Below, in pieces: positions 1 to 7,158 of a DNA stretch of 14,485 bases (positions are counted from its first letter, which is position 1; every line of letters begins with the position of its first letter). The notes under the pieces were generated by a model that did no database searches, was not told where the DNA came from, and saw only the letters and a list, made by a program, of their open reading frames with translations. Position numbers and translations under genes: made by a program. This DNA is from DASQDN01 sp035630195 (GTDB lineage: Bacteria > Acidobacteriota > Terriglobia > Bryobacterales > Bryobacteraceae), in contig DASQLD010000291.1 in the NCBI GenBank assembly GCA_035630195.1, positions 1-14,485 on the forward strand. Direction: 5' to 3'.

Positions 1-108
1 GCCGGGGCACCCTTTGCGTTCGGGATTGGGGTAATGGTGAAGAGCCGCCTGCTCCAAAATTTCAAGGAACCGGCGCTCTTCATCACTTGGTCGACTCTCT
101 TCGGCCAT
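1..108 (-). CDS. Putative anti-sigma-like protein, N-terminal fragment (cut by window edge)
   Basis: The minus strand starts with ATG at 108 and stays open for 36 codons to the left edge, so only the N-terminus is visible. It begins MAEESRPSDEERRFLEILEQ and ends in a HYPNPERKGCPG stretch. From memory, this PNPER-x-GCP motif occurs at the start of acidobacterial proteins that later carry an H..C..C zinc-binding anti-sigma-like segment; those cysteines would lie outside the window. The start sits inside the sigma-factor gene, 26 bp before that gene's end, so the two are probably translationally coupled, which fits a sigma/anti-sigma pair. Function is inferred from motif and position. It could instead be an unrelated hypothetical protein. 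Confidence 0.5.
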   Translation of the reverse strand, partial: MAEESRPSDEERRFLEILEQAALHHYPNPERKGCPG

Positions 109-709
109 GAGCTACGCTATTGTCGCTCATTCGGCCGCGACGAATCAGCTTTTCGGCCGCTTCGCGAATGCCTCGGCGCAGGCGCGTCGACAGGCAGTCC
201 GGGCTGATATTGAGCTCTGCTGCAATTTCCTGTACCTCATAACCGCACAGACGTCGCGTACATGCCCATCGGGTCTCAGCGTCCATTGCATCGAGCACTT
301 CACGGCGCGCTATGGACGTTTCGATGTCTGTAACCGTTGAATTGCCCTCGCGTTGAAGCAGTTGATCGAGCTTCGGTGCGTCGTGACATTCCAGACGGTT
401 CTCTCGCCCAATGTGCTCATCCATGAGCCGCATGAACGTTCGAAATATGTACCCGGGCACGTCGCGCACCGGCTCGTTCTTCTGGGCGCGAGAGGATCGA
501 TAGACGGCCTGTTCCACTAACTCTGCACGAACGGCATCGTCGCGCAAATCGTTGCGCCTGTAGCGGCGGAAATCGGCCACTTTCTGATAGGCTGCGTCCA
601 CGAAACGCTGATCGACAGCGTTGCCCCGGTCATCCACATTCCGAATCCAGAAGAAGGGTTCAAAAGCTTCGCGGGTGGGGGATGGTTCAAAGGGCAATAC
701 AGGGGACAT
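83..709 (-). CDS. RNA polymerase sigma-70 family (ECF-like) regulator
   Basis: This 208-aa protein looks like an alternative sigma factor that would direct RNA polymerase to specific promoters. Residues about 33-110 resemble sigma region 2 (many Arg/Asp, then VPGYIFRTFMRLMDEHI). Residues about 132-190 resemble region 4, with a clear helix-turn-helix around 157-181 (YEVQEIAAELNISPDCLSTRL). The N-terminal 30 residues are Pro/Phe-rich and not typical. The ATG at 709 is supported by GGAG at 717-720, seven bases upstream. Its 3' end overlaps the start of the next minus-strand gene by 26 bp, as expected for a sigma and its regulator. It points away from the T4SS operon; whether it controls that operon or belongs to the host flank cannot be told from sequence. 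Confidence 0.8.
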   Translation of the reverse strand: MSPVLPFEPSPTREAFEPFFWIRNVDDRGNAVDQRFVDAAYQKVADFRRYRRNDLRDDAVRAELVEQAVYRSSRAQKNEPVRDVPGYIFRTFMRLMDEHIGRENRLECHDAPKLDQLLQREGNSTVTDIETSIARREVLDAMDAETRWACTRRLCGYEVQEIAAELNISPDCLSTRLRRGIREAAEKLIRRGRMSDNSVAHGRRESTK

Positions 710-888
710 CCGAAAACTCCGGCACCAGTACTGATGATCAATAGCGTACCAAACTGTAATCAGACTCGCTACCGAGAATTCTGTTTCGCCTGCCCAAATT
801 TCTTGTCAGATTTGGCCGGGACCAGCCCTCGTGCATAACAGAAGGCAAAACAAAGGCTTCAGATTATGCGAGCTCAGCTGGCCCAGGC
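710..888. other. Intergenic gap between sigma gene and repeat-protein gene
   Basis: This 179-bp stretch is more AT-rich than its surroundings and must contain the leader of the sigma gene. On the minus strand a CTGACA-like -35 can be seen near 804-809, but no well-spaced -10 follows it, so no promoter is called. The only structure noted is a short inverted repeat at 794-815, listed separately. No gene or clear terminator is seen. Confidence 0.5.
794..815. promoter_or_regulatory. Short inverted repeat, possible operator upstream of sigma gene
   Basis: CCAAAT (794-799) and ATTTGG (810-815) form a perfect 6-bp inverted repeat around a 10-bp spacer, about 85-105 bp upstream of the sigma-gene start. 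Size and spacing suit binding by a dimeric repressor, but a 6-bp repeat can arise by chance, so the call is weak. Confidence 0.25.
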
Positions 889-1155
889 TCATCCGTGTTT
901 CGGCTTCCGCTTCTTGCGGCCCTGTCTAACGATGGCCATTGCTGCAGCGCGCTCCTCCGGGCTTAGTTTTGACCAGCGTAGTGACGCCAATCTGGAGGCG
1001 GCGGGGTTCGGCCGGACGTGCTTTTTCGGGCGGCCCCAGCGTGCCCGTGCCGCCTTACGCATCAGCGCGCTACGTTCCTCTGGGGGAACGTCTTCCCATC
1101 GCTTTTTGCCGCCCGTGACCTGCGGATTCTCTGGCGGAACCGAACGTCGCCGCAA
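889..1155 (-). CDS. Small basic protein with tandem RW-PEER repeats
   Basis: This 88-aa, strongly basic protein has unknown function. It contains two aligned units, residues 19-35 (RWEDVPPEERSALMRKA) and 60-76 (RWSKLSPEERAAAMAIV), sharing RW-x2-(V/L)-x-PEER-x-A-x-M. A further RW at 39-40 is followed by a Lys/Arg stretch. From memory, short Arg/Lys-rich proteins with GGKKRW and PEER segments recur in Acidobacteriota and are left as hypotheticals. The high charge suggests nucleic-acid contact, which is inference. The only start that keeps the full repeat region is TTG at 1155, since an in-frame stop lies just upstream. Downstream the first ATG is codon 32, which would remove most of the first repeat. 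The TTG start lowers confidence; the gene could be a 5'-truncated remnant. Confidence 0.55.
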   Translation of the reverse strand: MRRRSVPPENPQVTGGKKRWEDVPPEERSALMRKAARARWGRPKKHVRPNPAASRLASLRWSKLSPEERAAAMAIVRQGRKKRKPKHG

Positions 1156-1258
1156 GCATCGAGTTTAGCGCGAGAGGGGGTGATCCGACACCAACTATCG
1201 AGACGAACAGCGTAGCAGCTAGCATTTTGTGCGCATATGCTTTTAACGGTAAGGAGAT
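1156..1258. other. Divergent intergenic region upstream of the T4SS operon
   Basis: These 103 bp separate the minus-strand regulatory block from the plus-strand T4SS genes, so the operon promoter should lie here or just inside the left gene. I see no convincing -35/-10 pair. The region holds an 8-bp palindrome, GCATATGC (1233-1240), and the ribosome binding site of virB2 at 1251-1256. Confidence 0.5.
1251..1256 (+). promoter_or_regulatory. Strong ribosome binding site AAGGAG before virB2
   Basis: AAGGAG ends only two bases before the ATG at 1259 but eight bases before an in-frame TTG at 1265. Spacing favours TTG, while codon type favours ATG; the two proteins would differ by two residues. 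The internal ATG at 1301 has no comparable site, so initiation near 1259-1265 is the better choice. Confidence 0.6.
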
Positions 1259-1606
1259 ATGATATTGATCTACGTACGTCAATCACGGCCGTGCCCTCCA
1301 ATGAAGGCGCTTCCGACAAGCTTCAATAGGGCTCTGCTCACGCGTTTCCTCATGCTGGTGATGGTCGCCACGGCGGCGACATGGCCGGTATTTGGACAGG
1401 CGTCGCCCTGGGAGAACGCGGTCAACCAGCTTCAAACATCTTTCACGGGTCCTATCGCCCGCGGCTTGTCACTCGTCGCGATCGTGATCGGCGGACTGAT
1501 GTTCGCCTACAGCGAAGGTGCGGCCAAGAAGACCTTCGCCGGAATCCTTTTCGGCTGCGGGGCGGCGCTGGCCGCGAACAACTTCATGACCTGGCTGTTT
1601 CCCTAA
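1259..1606 (+). CDS. virB2: T4SS pilin, VirB2/TrbC family
   Basis: This 115-aa protein (101 aa if started at 1301) fits the major pilin subunit of a conjugative T4SS. A positively charged N-terminus is followed by a hydrophobic signal segment around residues 28-42 and a likely signal-peptidase site near FGQA-SP. The mature part has the two-helix layout of VirB2: a first membrane helix (GLSLVAIVIGGLMFAY, about 74-90), a short basic loop (EGAAKK), and a second helix (TFAGILFGCGAALAANNFM) ending in WLFP. Length and hydropathy match the family. It is the first gene of the plus-strand operon, 26 bp before virB3, as in many vir and trb operons. Start choice is uncertain: ATG 1259 sits very close to a strong AAGGAG, TTG 1265 is better spaced. 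Confidence 0.87.
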   Translation: MILIYVRQSRPCPPMKALPTSFNRALLTRFLMLVMVATAATWPVFGQASPWENAVNQLQTSFTGPIARGLSLVAIVIGGLMFAYSEGAAKKTFAGILFGCGAALAANNFMTWLFP

Positions 1607-1632
1607 CCGGAACGGCTCTAGAGGCTGTCCCT

Positions 1633-1947
1633 ATGAACGTGCCCACGTACAATCCGGTCTACAAATCAATGAATAAGCCCCTCACTGTATGGGGCGTTGA
1701 GAGACGTCTGTTTTTCGTTGCCATGGTTGTAGGGGCAGCCACCTTCTCATGCTTCAACAGCCTGCTCGGGGCCATTCTGATGTTTACAGCCCTGTTCCTC
1801 TGCGCGAAGCATGCAACTCGCACGGACCCACAGATCTTGCGAGTTCTGCTGAACTCATCCCGCTTCAAACCTCAGTACGACCCGCTCAAACGAGCACACT
1901 ACACAGTCGAGGCAATTCGCTATGGTCAGGCTCAAGCGCATCGTTAA
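1633..1947 (+). CDS. virB3: T4SS inner-membrane protein, VirB3/TrbD family
   Basis: This 104-aa protein matches VirB3, the small membrane partner of the VirB4 ATPase in pilus assembly. The N-terminal half has the family pattern NPVYKSMNKPLTVWGVERR before a hydrophobic hairpin at about residues 30-63, and the C-terminus is polar. The reading frame is open further upstream, back through virB2, but ATG 1633 gives the family length, has GAGG eight bases upstream, and lies just after the virB2 stop. Its 3' end overlaps the virB4 start by 26 bp, so VirB3 and VirB4 synthesis is probably coupled; in some systems the two are even fused. Confidence 0.85.
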   Translation: MNVPTYNPVYKSMNKPLTVWGVERRLFFVAMVVGAATFSCFNSLLGAILMFTALFLCAKHATRTDPQILRVLLNSSRFKPQYDPLKRAHYTVEAIRYGQAQAHR

Positions 1948-4420
1948 GGATTACCAAGAATCAGGGGCCGTCAACTCGCTCGTCAACCTGTTTGGGTTCG
2001 TTGACGACAACGTGTTCTTAACGAAGAGTGGAGATCTTGGAGTCGTGCTGAAACTTCAGGGTCGCGACTATGAATGTCTGGACTTCCCGGAACTCAATCA
2101 CATCTGCCGACGATTCGAGGCTACGATCAGGGCGTTCGATCAGAACTTCCGAATCTACCAGTACATCGTCAAGCGCGACAGTGCTCGAATACCTCATCAG
2201 GAAGCGTATCCCAGTCCCGTCGTACGAGAAGCGGTGTTTAGCCGTGTCGAGTACCTTGAGGCCAAGGCAGACCAGATGTACACACTCGATGCGTACATCG
2301 TGGTGCTGTACGAGGGCTCACGACACACGCTCCGCTTCTGTGACAAGTTGAAGCTCCTCACCAAGAAGCCCTTGGCAGGCATTGCAACCTTGCTCTCGTC
2401 CGACGCACGGATGTTGCTTATTGAAGAGCGTATTGATGATGGACGGCAGGCGCTGGTGAACAATGTGAACAGCTTCGTCGTTCAGCTTCGGGATTACGTG
2501 AACGTAGTCATTCTCGCCAAAGCGGACGCGTTTACCTTCTTCCGGCGGTTGCTGAACTTTGATCAGACCAAGGCCGACCTCGTGCGAATGCAGCACAACG
2601 GCTTTCTCGACTACTTCGTGGCGGACTCCGGCATCGAGTGCCACCGGGGCTACCTCCGTATTGATGACCACTACGCCAAGGTTCTGACACTTAAGGAACC
2701 ACCCGCGCAGACAACGCCGAATCTCCTTCGCTATTTGCTGGAGCTACCCTCTCAATGCGTTGTTGCCTCGGAGTTCAAGCGCGAGGACAACTATGAGGTT
2801 CGCAAGCTCATCCAGCACAAACGACGGCACTTCTACAATTCCAAAACGAGTGCGCTCAGCTACGTTACACAAGGGAACAACCCGCAGGTGCCCGACCAGA
2901 TGCTGGTCGATGACGCCGCGAACGCCCTCGTGCATGAGCTTGGATCTTGTCTCACCGAAATGGAGGTCAAGAGCAATTACTTCGGACGGTTCTCATTAAC
3001 GATCGTGCTGTACGACCGGAACAAGGAGCGTCTTGCGGAGTCGGTTGCGGAGGCGTTTAAGGTTTTCTCAACTGTCGACGCCACCCTCTATGAGGAGCGT
3101 TACAACCTTCTAAATGCGTTTCTTGCGGTGCTTCCCGGTAATGAGCGCTACAACCTCCGTCGCATGTACCTGCTGAACAACAACTACGCGGATCTTTCGT
3201 TCTTGTTCGTACCGCAGGCCGGGGAGCCCACGAACGAGCACCTGAGGTCAGAATACCTGGCGGTGCTGGAGTCGAATCAGAAAACGCCCTACTACTTGAA
3301 TCTCCACTTCCAGGACGTCGGGCACACGCTGATTCTTGGTATGACCGGCAGCGGCAAGTCCTTCCTGTGCAACTTTCTCGTAACGCATGCGCAGAAGTAT
3401 CAGCCCAGGACCTTCATCTTCGATCTGGGCGGATCGTACCGGATGCTGACGCAGTTGTTTGGGGGCAGTTACATGCAGGTCGGCATCGAACGACGGTCCT
3501 TCACGATTAATCCGTTTAGCCTTGCGCCAACGGAGGAGAATCTCCACTTCCTGTTTTCGTTTGTAAAGGTGCTAATTGAGTCGTCGGGCACCTTCCGAAT
3601 GAAGGACCAGCATGAGCGCGAACTGTATGGGCAGGTCGCCAGCATGTACCAAATAGACCCGCAGCAGCGGCGACTCATGACGCTGGTGAATATTCTGCCG
3701 AAGGATCTGGAACCGCACCTCGCTCGCTGGGTGCAGGGCGGGCAGTACGGCGCGTTGTTCGATAACGTCGAAGACAATCTGAGTTTTGCCCCTTTTCAGA
3801 CGTTCGACTTCGAAGGCCTGGACAAATACCCTCAGATACTCGAACCACTGCTGTTCTACATCCTGCACCGCGCGAACGCGTCGATCTACGATCCGGCGCT
3901 CGCCACCACGTTCAAGATGTTCCTGTTGGATGAAGCATGGCGTTTCCTGAAGAACCCCACGATCAAGGATTACATCGTGGAAGCTCTCAAGACATGGCGG
4001 AAGCGGAACGCGGCCATGGTTCTTGCGACGCAGTCGAGCGTCGATCTCACTCGCAACGAGATGCTGCAAATCGTAGCCGAGAGCTGCGGAACGCTGATGT
4101 TCCTTGCAAACCCTCGCATTGACAAGCAGGCATACAAAACGTTGTTTCACCTGAACGATGCAGAAGCACAACTGATCGCCGGCCTTGAGCCGAAGAAGCA
4201 GATGCTCATCAAGAGGCCAGATCTCGCCAAAGTCGTCCAGTTGAACGTCAGCGACAAGGACTATTGGCTCTACACGAACTCGGCGTTCGACAACGAGCAC
4301 AAGCGCTCGGTATTTGAGCGGCTCGGGTTTGAACGCGGACTCGCATTTCTCGCGAACGAACGCAGAGGAGGCGAACAACTTATCGGGAAGCAGGCTGGCA
4401 GCAGCCACGCCGCCGCTTAA
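1922..4420 (+). CDS. virB4: T4SS ATPase, VirB4/TrbE family
   Basis: This 832-aa protein is the large cytoplasmic ATPase that powers pilus biogenesis and substrate transfer. The N-terminal ~400 residues fit the CagE/TrbE/VirB domain that docks on VirB3 and the inner-membrane complex. The C-terminal P-loop domain has a Walker A GMTGSGKS at residues 473-480, a family-typical FDLGGSYRMLTQLFGGSY segment about 25 residues later, and a Walker B FLLDEAWRF with Asp670 and Glu671. A following LATQSS matches the sensor-like motif of VirB4 proteins. Full family length, no frameshift. It starts inside virB3 with GAGG nine bases upstream. VirB4 is the most conserved T4SS marker, so this anchors the whole call. 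Confidence 0.97.
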   Translation: MVRLKRIVKDYQESGAVNSLVNLFGFVDDNVFLTKSGDLGVVLKLQGRDYECLDFPELNHICRRFEATIRAFDQNFRIYQYIVKRDSARIPHQEAYPSPVVREAVFSRVEYLEAKADQMYTLDAYIVVLYEGSRHTLRFCDKLKLLTKKPLAGIATLLSSDARMLLIEERIDDGRQALVNNVNSFVVQLRDYVNVVILAKADAFTFFRRLLNFDQTKADLVRMQHNGFLDYFVADSGIECHRGYLRIDDHYAKVLTLKEPPAQTTPNLLRYLLELPSQCVVASEFKREDNYEVRKLIQHKRRHFYNSKTSALSYVTQGNNPQVPDQMLVDDAANALVHELGSCLTEMEVKSNYFGRFSLTIVLYDRNKERLAESVAEAFKVFSTVDATLYEERYNLLNAFLAVLPGNERYNLRRMYLLNNNYADLSFLFVPQAGEPTNEHLRSEYLAVLESNQKTPYYLNLHFQDVGHTLILGMTGSGKSFLCNFLVTHAQKYQPRTFIFDLGGSYRMLTQLFGGSYMQVGIERRSFTINPFSLAPTEENLHFLFSFVKVLIESSGTFRMKDQHERELYGQVASMYQIDPQQRRLMTLVNILPKDLEPHLARWVQGGQYGALFDNVEDNLSFAPFQTFDFEGLDKYPQILEPLLFYILHRANASIYDPALATTFKMFLLDEAWRFLKNPTIKDYIVEALKTWRKRNAAMVLATQSSVDLTRNEMLQIVAESCGTLMFLANPRIDKQAYKTLFHLNDAEAQLIAGLEPKKQMLIKRPDLAKVVQLNVSDKDYWLYTNSAFDNEHKRSVFERLGFERGLAFLANERRGGEQLIGKQAGSSHAAA

Positions 4421-4437
4421 CCGGCAAAGGACAATTT

Positions 4438-5364
4438 ATGCGAACCCAGACGATGTCACAAATTCTTCTCTCAGTCGCCCTTTGTGGCTTCTTGAAAGCG
4501 GCCGATGCTCCGATATCCAGTGCGTCACCAGAGCCACCGGGAGTAAAGCAACGTGTTAGCAAGAACATCAAGCCAGCTGAAGGGGCGAAGGATGTCCCTA
4601 GGGGCGGCGACATTGCCCAATCGCAACTGTTCGTTGAGGCCGCCGACGCAGCACGAACCGTGCACTACGGCGAGCGCGATGTCGTAAGGGTCAAGGCGCG
4701 ACTGCGGTTCACCACGCTGATCGTGCTTCCAAAAGCGGAACAGATTCTCGACTTTGTGTGCGGAGATAAAGAGTATTGGGTCGTCAATGGCGCACAGAAC
4801 TTCGCCTACGTGAAACCCGCGAAGGCCGGTGGCCGGACGAACTTGAACCTCGTAACCGCCAGCGGCAACGTGTACTCCTTCGTGCTCACAGAAACCGACG
4901 CCGAACCAGACTTAAAAGTCTTCGTGGAGCCTCGGGACGAGTCGATGATCTCAGCCGCGAACGGCGCTCCCAGATTTTTCTCAGCCCGACAAGTCGAGGA
5001 TTATCGGCAGCAGGTGGAAATTGCCAAGGCCGAAACCCGTGAGGCTCGGCAAGCGGCCGGTCGCGCCATTGAGAGCGAGGTGAGTAGCTTTCGATCACAG
5101 TACCCGACACAAATGCGGTTCGACTACCGGTTCCAAGCGAACCAGCGACCCTTCATGGTGACGGGTATGTTTCACGACGGCAGGTTTACTTACATCCAGG
5201 CGAAGCCGCAGGAAGTTCCGGCGCTCTACGAAGTGAAGGATGGCAAGCCTAATCTCGTCCAGTTCCAGTTTAACGAGGGCACGTACGTGGTGGATAAAGT
5301 CATGGACGAAGGCTATCTCGCAATCGGCAAACAGAGATTGCCGTTCTACCGAGCTCACAACTGA
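4438..5364 (+). CDS. virB9: T4SS outer core protein, VirB9/TrbG/CagX family
   Basis: This 308-aa protein fits VirB9, which with VirB10 and VirB7 forms the periplasm-spanning core channel. It has a signal-peptide-like N-terminus (ILLSVALCGFLKAADA, about residues 9-24). A VirB9-type N-terminal domain follows, with TTLIVLPKAEQILDFVCGDK and a YWVVNG strand, then a helical charged linker (about 186-220). The C-terminal beta domain has RPFMVTGMFHDGRFTYIQAK, PALYEV and the ending YLAIGKQRLPFYR typical of the family. ATG 4438 has AAAGGA at a suitable distance; an in-frame ATG at 4453 is a possible alternative that keeps the signal segment. The gene lies 6 bp before virB10, the usual B9-B10 order. Confidence 0.93.
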   Translation: MRTQTMSQILLSVALCGFLKAADAPISSASPEPPGVKQRVSKNIKPAEGAKDVPRGGDIAQSQLFVEAADAARTVHYGERDVVRVKARLRFTTLIVLPKAEQILDFVCGDKEYWVVNGAQNFAYVKPAKAGGRTNLNLVTASGNVYSFVLTETDAEPDLKVFVEPRDESMISAANGAPRFFSARQVEDYRQQVEIAKAETREARQAAGRAIESEVSSFRSQYPTQMRFDYRFQANQRPFMVTGMFHDGRFTYIQAKPQEVPALYEVKDGKPNLVQFQFNEGTYVVDKVMDEGYLAIGKQRLPFYRAHN

Positions 5365-5370
5365 GGCGCT

Positions 5371-6729
5371 ATGGCTGAACCGGACAACAGTTTTGCTTCA
5401 AGCGCAGTGCCAGAGGTGCAGAACAAGACGTCGAAACCACCGGGCATCCTGCCGAAGAATGCTCAAACCTGGATCGTGCTCGGGGTCGCCGTACTCATGA
5501 TCCTGGTGATCTCCTTTTCGAACGCGGGAGCACCAAAGCCAAAGGTACGTGATGGCGCCAATCGCCAGACCAGTACAACTGCGACTCAGAACCGCATCGA
5601 TGAGTACCGCGCAATGGTCGACGAAGAAGCTCGACGACTCGCGACAGAAAGGCAGAAGGCCGAACAAGCACGCGCGCAGGTCCAGGCTGCCGCAACGGCA
5701 ATGCAGATGCAGCAGCAACAACCTTTGAGCTCCTCCTACGGCGGCCCTCCACCGGGGCCGTATCAGCAGACCGGATATGGTCCGCCGGCACCGTCAGCTG
5801 AAGAGACGCAACGCGCAGCACTAGAGAATGAGCGTCGGAAGCGCGAGTATGCCAGCCTGTTCAGCTCCAACGTGGCACTCAGCTTCCGCAAGGATCAACC
5901 GGGCAAGCAGACGGCCCAACTGACCACCGCTGGTGATGACACGAGTATCCAAAGTCTGCAGCAGCTCGAGGCGCAACTAAACGCTCTTCGTTCCACGCAG
6001 GGTGCTAATGGTTCGTCCGGCGGCCAACGCACCGAGTCTCATCACCCAGCCGACACGCCCGCCGAGGCCGCTAGGGCGAACGTTGCCAGCCCATCAGCTA
6101 CCAAAGCGGCGGCCGACAACCCTGAGTTGCAGAGTGCCAGTGGCAAGAAGTATCGCCTGTTCGAGGGCACAGTCCTCGAGGGTGTTCTTACGAATCGCCT
6201 TGACGGCAGCTTTAGCGGACCCGTAAATGTGATGCTCACGACGTCCGTGTACTCGCACGATCGCCAGCGGTTGTTGATTCCGCAGGGGACCCGCATCTTG
6301 GGCGAGGTTCAGCGCATTAACTCGTTTGGGCAGCAGCGTCTCGCCGTGTCCTTTCATCGCATGATCATGCCGGACGGGTACTCCGCGAGCTTGGACCAGT
6401 TTCAAGGGCTTAACCAGATCGGCGAGACCGGCCTCCGCGATAAGGTAAACCGCCATTACCTTCAAACTTTCGGCGTCAGCATCGCTGTGGGCGCGCTTGC
6501 CGGACTCGCGCAGGCGAACACGCAGTATGGCTTCGATGTCACCGGTGCCGACGCGTATCGCCAGGGCGTCTCAAATAGCCTTTCTCAATCGAGTCTCCGC
6601 ATTCTTGATCGGTACCTAAACATCTTGCCCACATTCACGGTAAGAGAGGGGCATCGCGTAAAGGTCTACCTGACCAATGATCTTTTGCTCCCGGACTACG
6701 CAAACCACCGCCTGGTCGGTGATTTATAG
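5371..6729 (+). CDS. virB10: T4SS core channel protein, VirB10/TrbI family
   Basis: This 452-aa bitopic inner-membrane protein fits VirB10, which spans the envelope and senses ATP energy from VirB4/VirD4. A short cytoplasmic tail precedes one membrane helix at about residues 33-50 (TWIVLGVAVLMILVISFS). Next comes a charged coiled-coil-like and Gln/Pro-rich periplasmic linker (about 65-155, with a run of five Met/Gln pairs and PPPGPY, YGPPAP). The conserved VirB10 C-terminal beta-barrel domain runs from about 250 to 445: LFEGTVLEGVLTNRLDGSFS, RLLIPQGTRILGE, a helical antenna-like hydrophobic stretch near 370-390, and the ending RVKVYLTNDLLLPDY. GAGG precedes the ATG by four bases. Complete, with no disruption. 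Confidence 0.95.
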   Translation: MAEPDNSFASSAVPEVQNKTSKPPGILPKNAQTWIVLGVAVLMILVISFSNAGAPKPKVRDGANRQTSTTATQNRIDEYRAMVDEEARRLATERQKAEQARAQVQAAATAMQMQQQQPLSSSYGGPPPGPYQQTGYGPPAPSAEETQRAALENERRKREYASLFSSNVALSFRKDQPGKQTAQLTTAGDDTSIQSLQQLEAQLNALRSTQGANGSSGGQRTESHHPADTPAEAARANVASPSATKAAADNPELQSASGKKYRLFEGTVLEGVLTNRLDGSFSGPVNVMLTTSVYSHDRQRLLIPQGTRILGEVQRINSFGQQRLAVSFHRMIMPDGYSASLDQFQGLNQIGETGLRDKVNRHYLQTFGVSIAVGALAGLAQANTQYGFDVTGADAYRQGVSNSLSQSSLRILDRYLNILPTFTVREGHRVKVYLTNDLLLPDYANHRLVGDL

Positions 6730-6737
6730 GAGGACCA

Positions 6738-6983
6738 ATGAACTGGACGTTGCAAGTAATCCGGCGGGTCGGCAGCGCATCAAAAACGCAGGCCTGTGGC
6801 TTGACTATTATCGGCATAGGGATGCTGATCTCCACAAATCTAGGGGAGACGGTCGAGCAGCCGCTACTTAGGGAAGCCGTACAGGTGGCCATCATACTGG
6901 CCGGCGTGATCGCAACGGCTTTCCTCTTCTCTCCTGCCTCGAACGGTCAGCCCCCGAGCGAAAGGAGCGATGATGCTGACTGA
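6738..6983 (+). CDS. Small two-helix membrane protein of the T4SS operon
   Basis: This 81-aa protein of unknown function has two predicted membrane helices, about residues 20-37 (ACGLTIIGIGMLISTNLG) and 46-65 (EAVQVAIILAGVIATAFLF), and a polar Asp/Ser-rich C-terminus. It has one of the best ribosome binding sites in the window: AGGAGG ending six bases before the ATG, directly after the virB10 stop. It overlaps the next small gene by 11-14 bp. The two-helix layout recalls a pilin, but there is no cleavable signal peptide and virB2 is already present. Position between virB10 and virB5 suggests a transfer accessory or entry-exclusion role, which is inference. Confidence 0.65.
   Translation: MNWTLQVIRRVGSASKTQACGLTIIGIGMLISTNLGETVEQPLLREAVQVAIILAGVIATAFLFSPASNGQPPSERSDDAD
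6962..6967 (+). promoter_or_regulatory. Ribosome binding site that favours the second of two ATGs
   Basis: AAGGAG at 6962-6967 lies two bases before an ATG at 6970 and five bases before a second in-frame ATG at 6973. Spacing favours the second, which would shorten the following small membrane protein by one residue. Confidence 0.55.
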
Positions 6984-7158
6984 TCTACTGCTGCTCCGGG
7001 CCGGTTCGCCCAGAGCATTCCGCGGAATCCGCTTGTTTGCAGGCCTTCTCTTCTGGTTGCTTTTGGCACTCGTGGGTCTCGGCTTTCTCATTGAGGTCGG
7101 CTCATCGCCGGAGCAACATGAACGTCATCGCCACTCGAATGGCAGGGAGGCGCGGTGA
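6970..7158 (+). CDS. Small single-helix membrane protein of the T4SS operon
   Basis: This protein of 61-62 aa has unknown function. A basic N-terminus (LRAGSPRAFRGIRL) precedes one strong hydrophobic helix at about residues 23-43 (LFAGLLFWLLLALVGLGFLIE), then a hydrophilic His/Arg-rich tail. It likely sits in the inner membrane with its basic end in the cytoplasm. The coding frame is supported by an AAGGAG site, overlap with the gene before it, and a TGATG junction (stop 7156-7158, next ATG 7158) with the lipoprotein gene. I recognise no family. It may be an assembly or exclusion factor specific to this T4SS lineage. Confidence 0.58.
   Translation: MMLTDLLLLRAGSPRAFRGIRLFAGLLFWLLLALVGLGFLIEVGSSPEQHERHRHSNGREAR

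Noticed and set aside
1381..1632. Upstream extension of the virB3 frame through virB2
   Set aside because: The frame is open, but the extra 84 residues are an out-of-frame reading of virB2; family length and the GAGG site support the start at 1633.
3572..4408. Long minus-strand frame (278 codons) inside virB4
   Set aside because: It lies wholly antisense to the conserved ATPase domain, whose motifs fix the plus-strand frame. The antisense frame is a by-product of codon bias.
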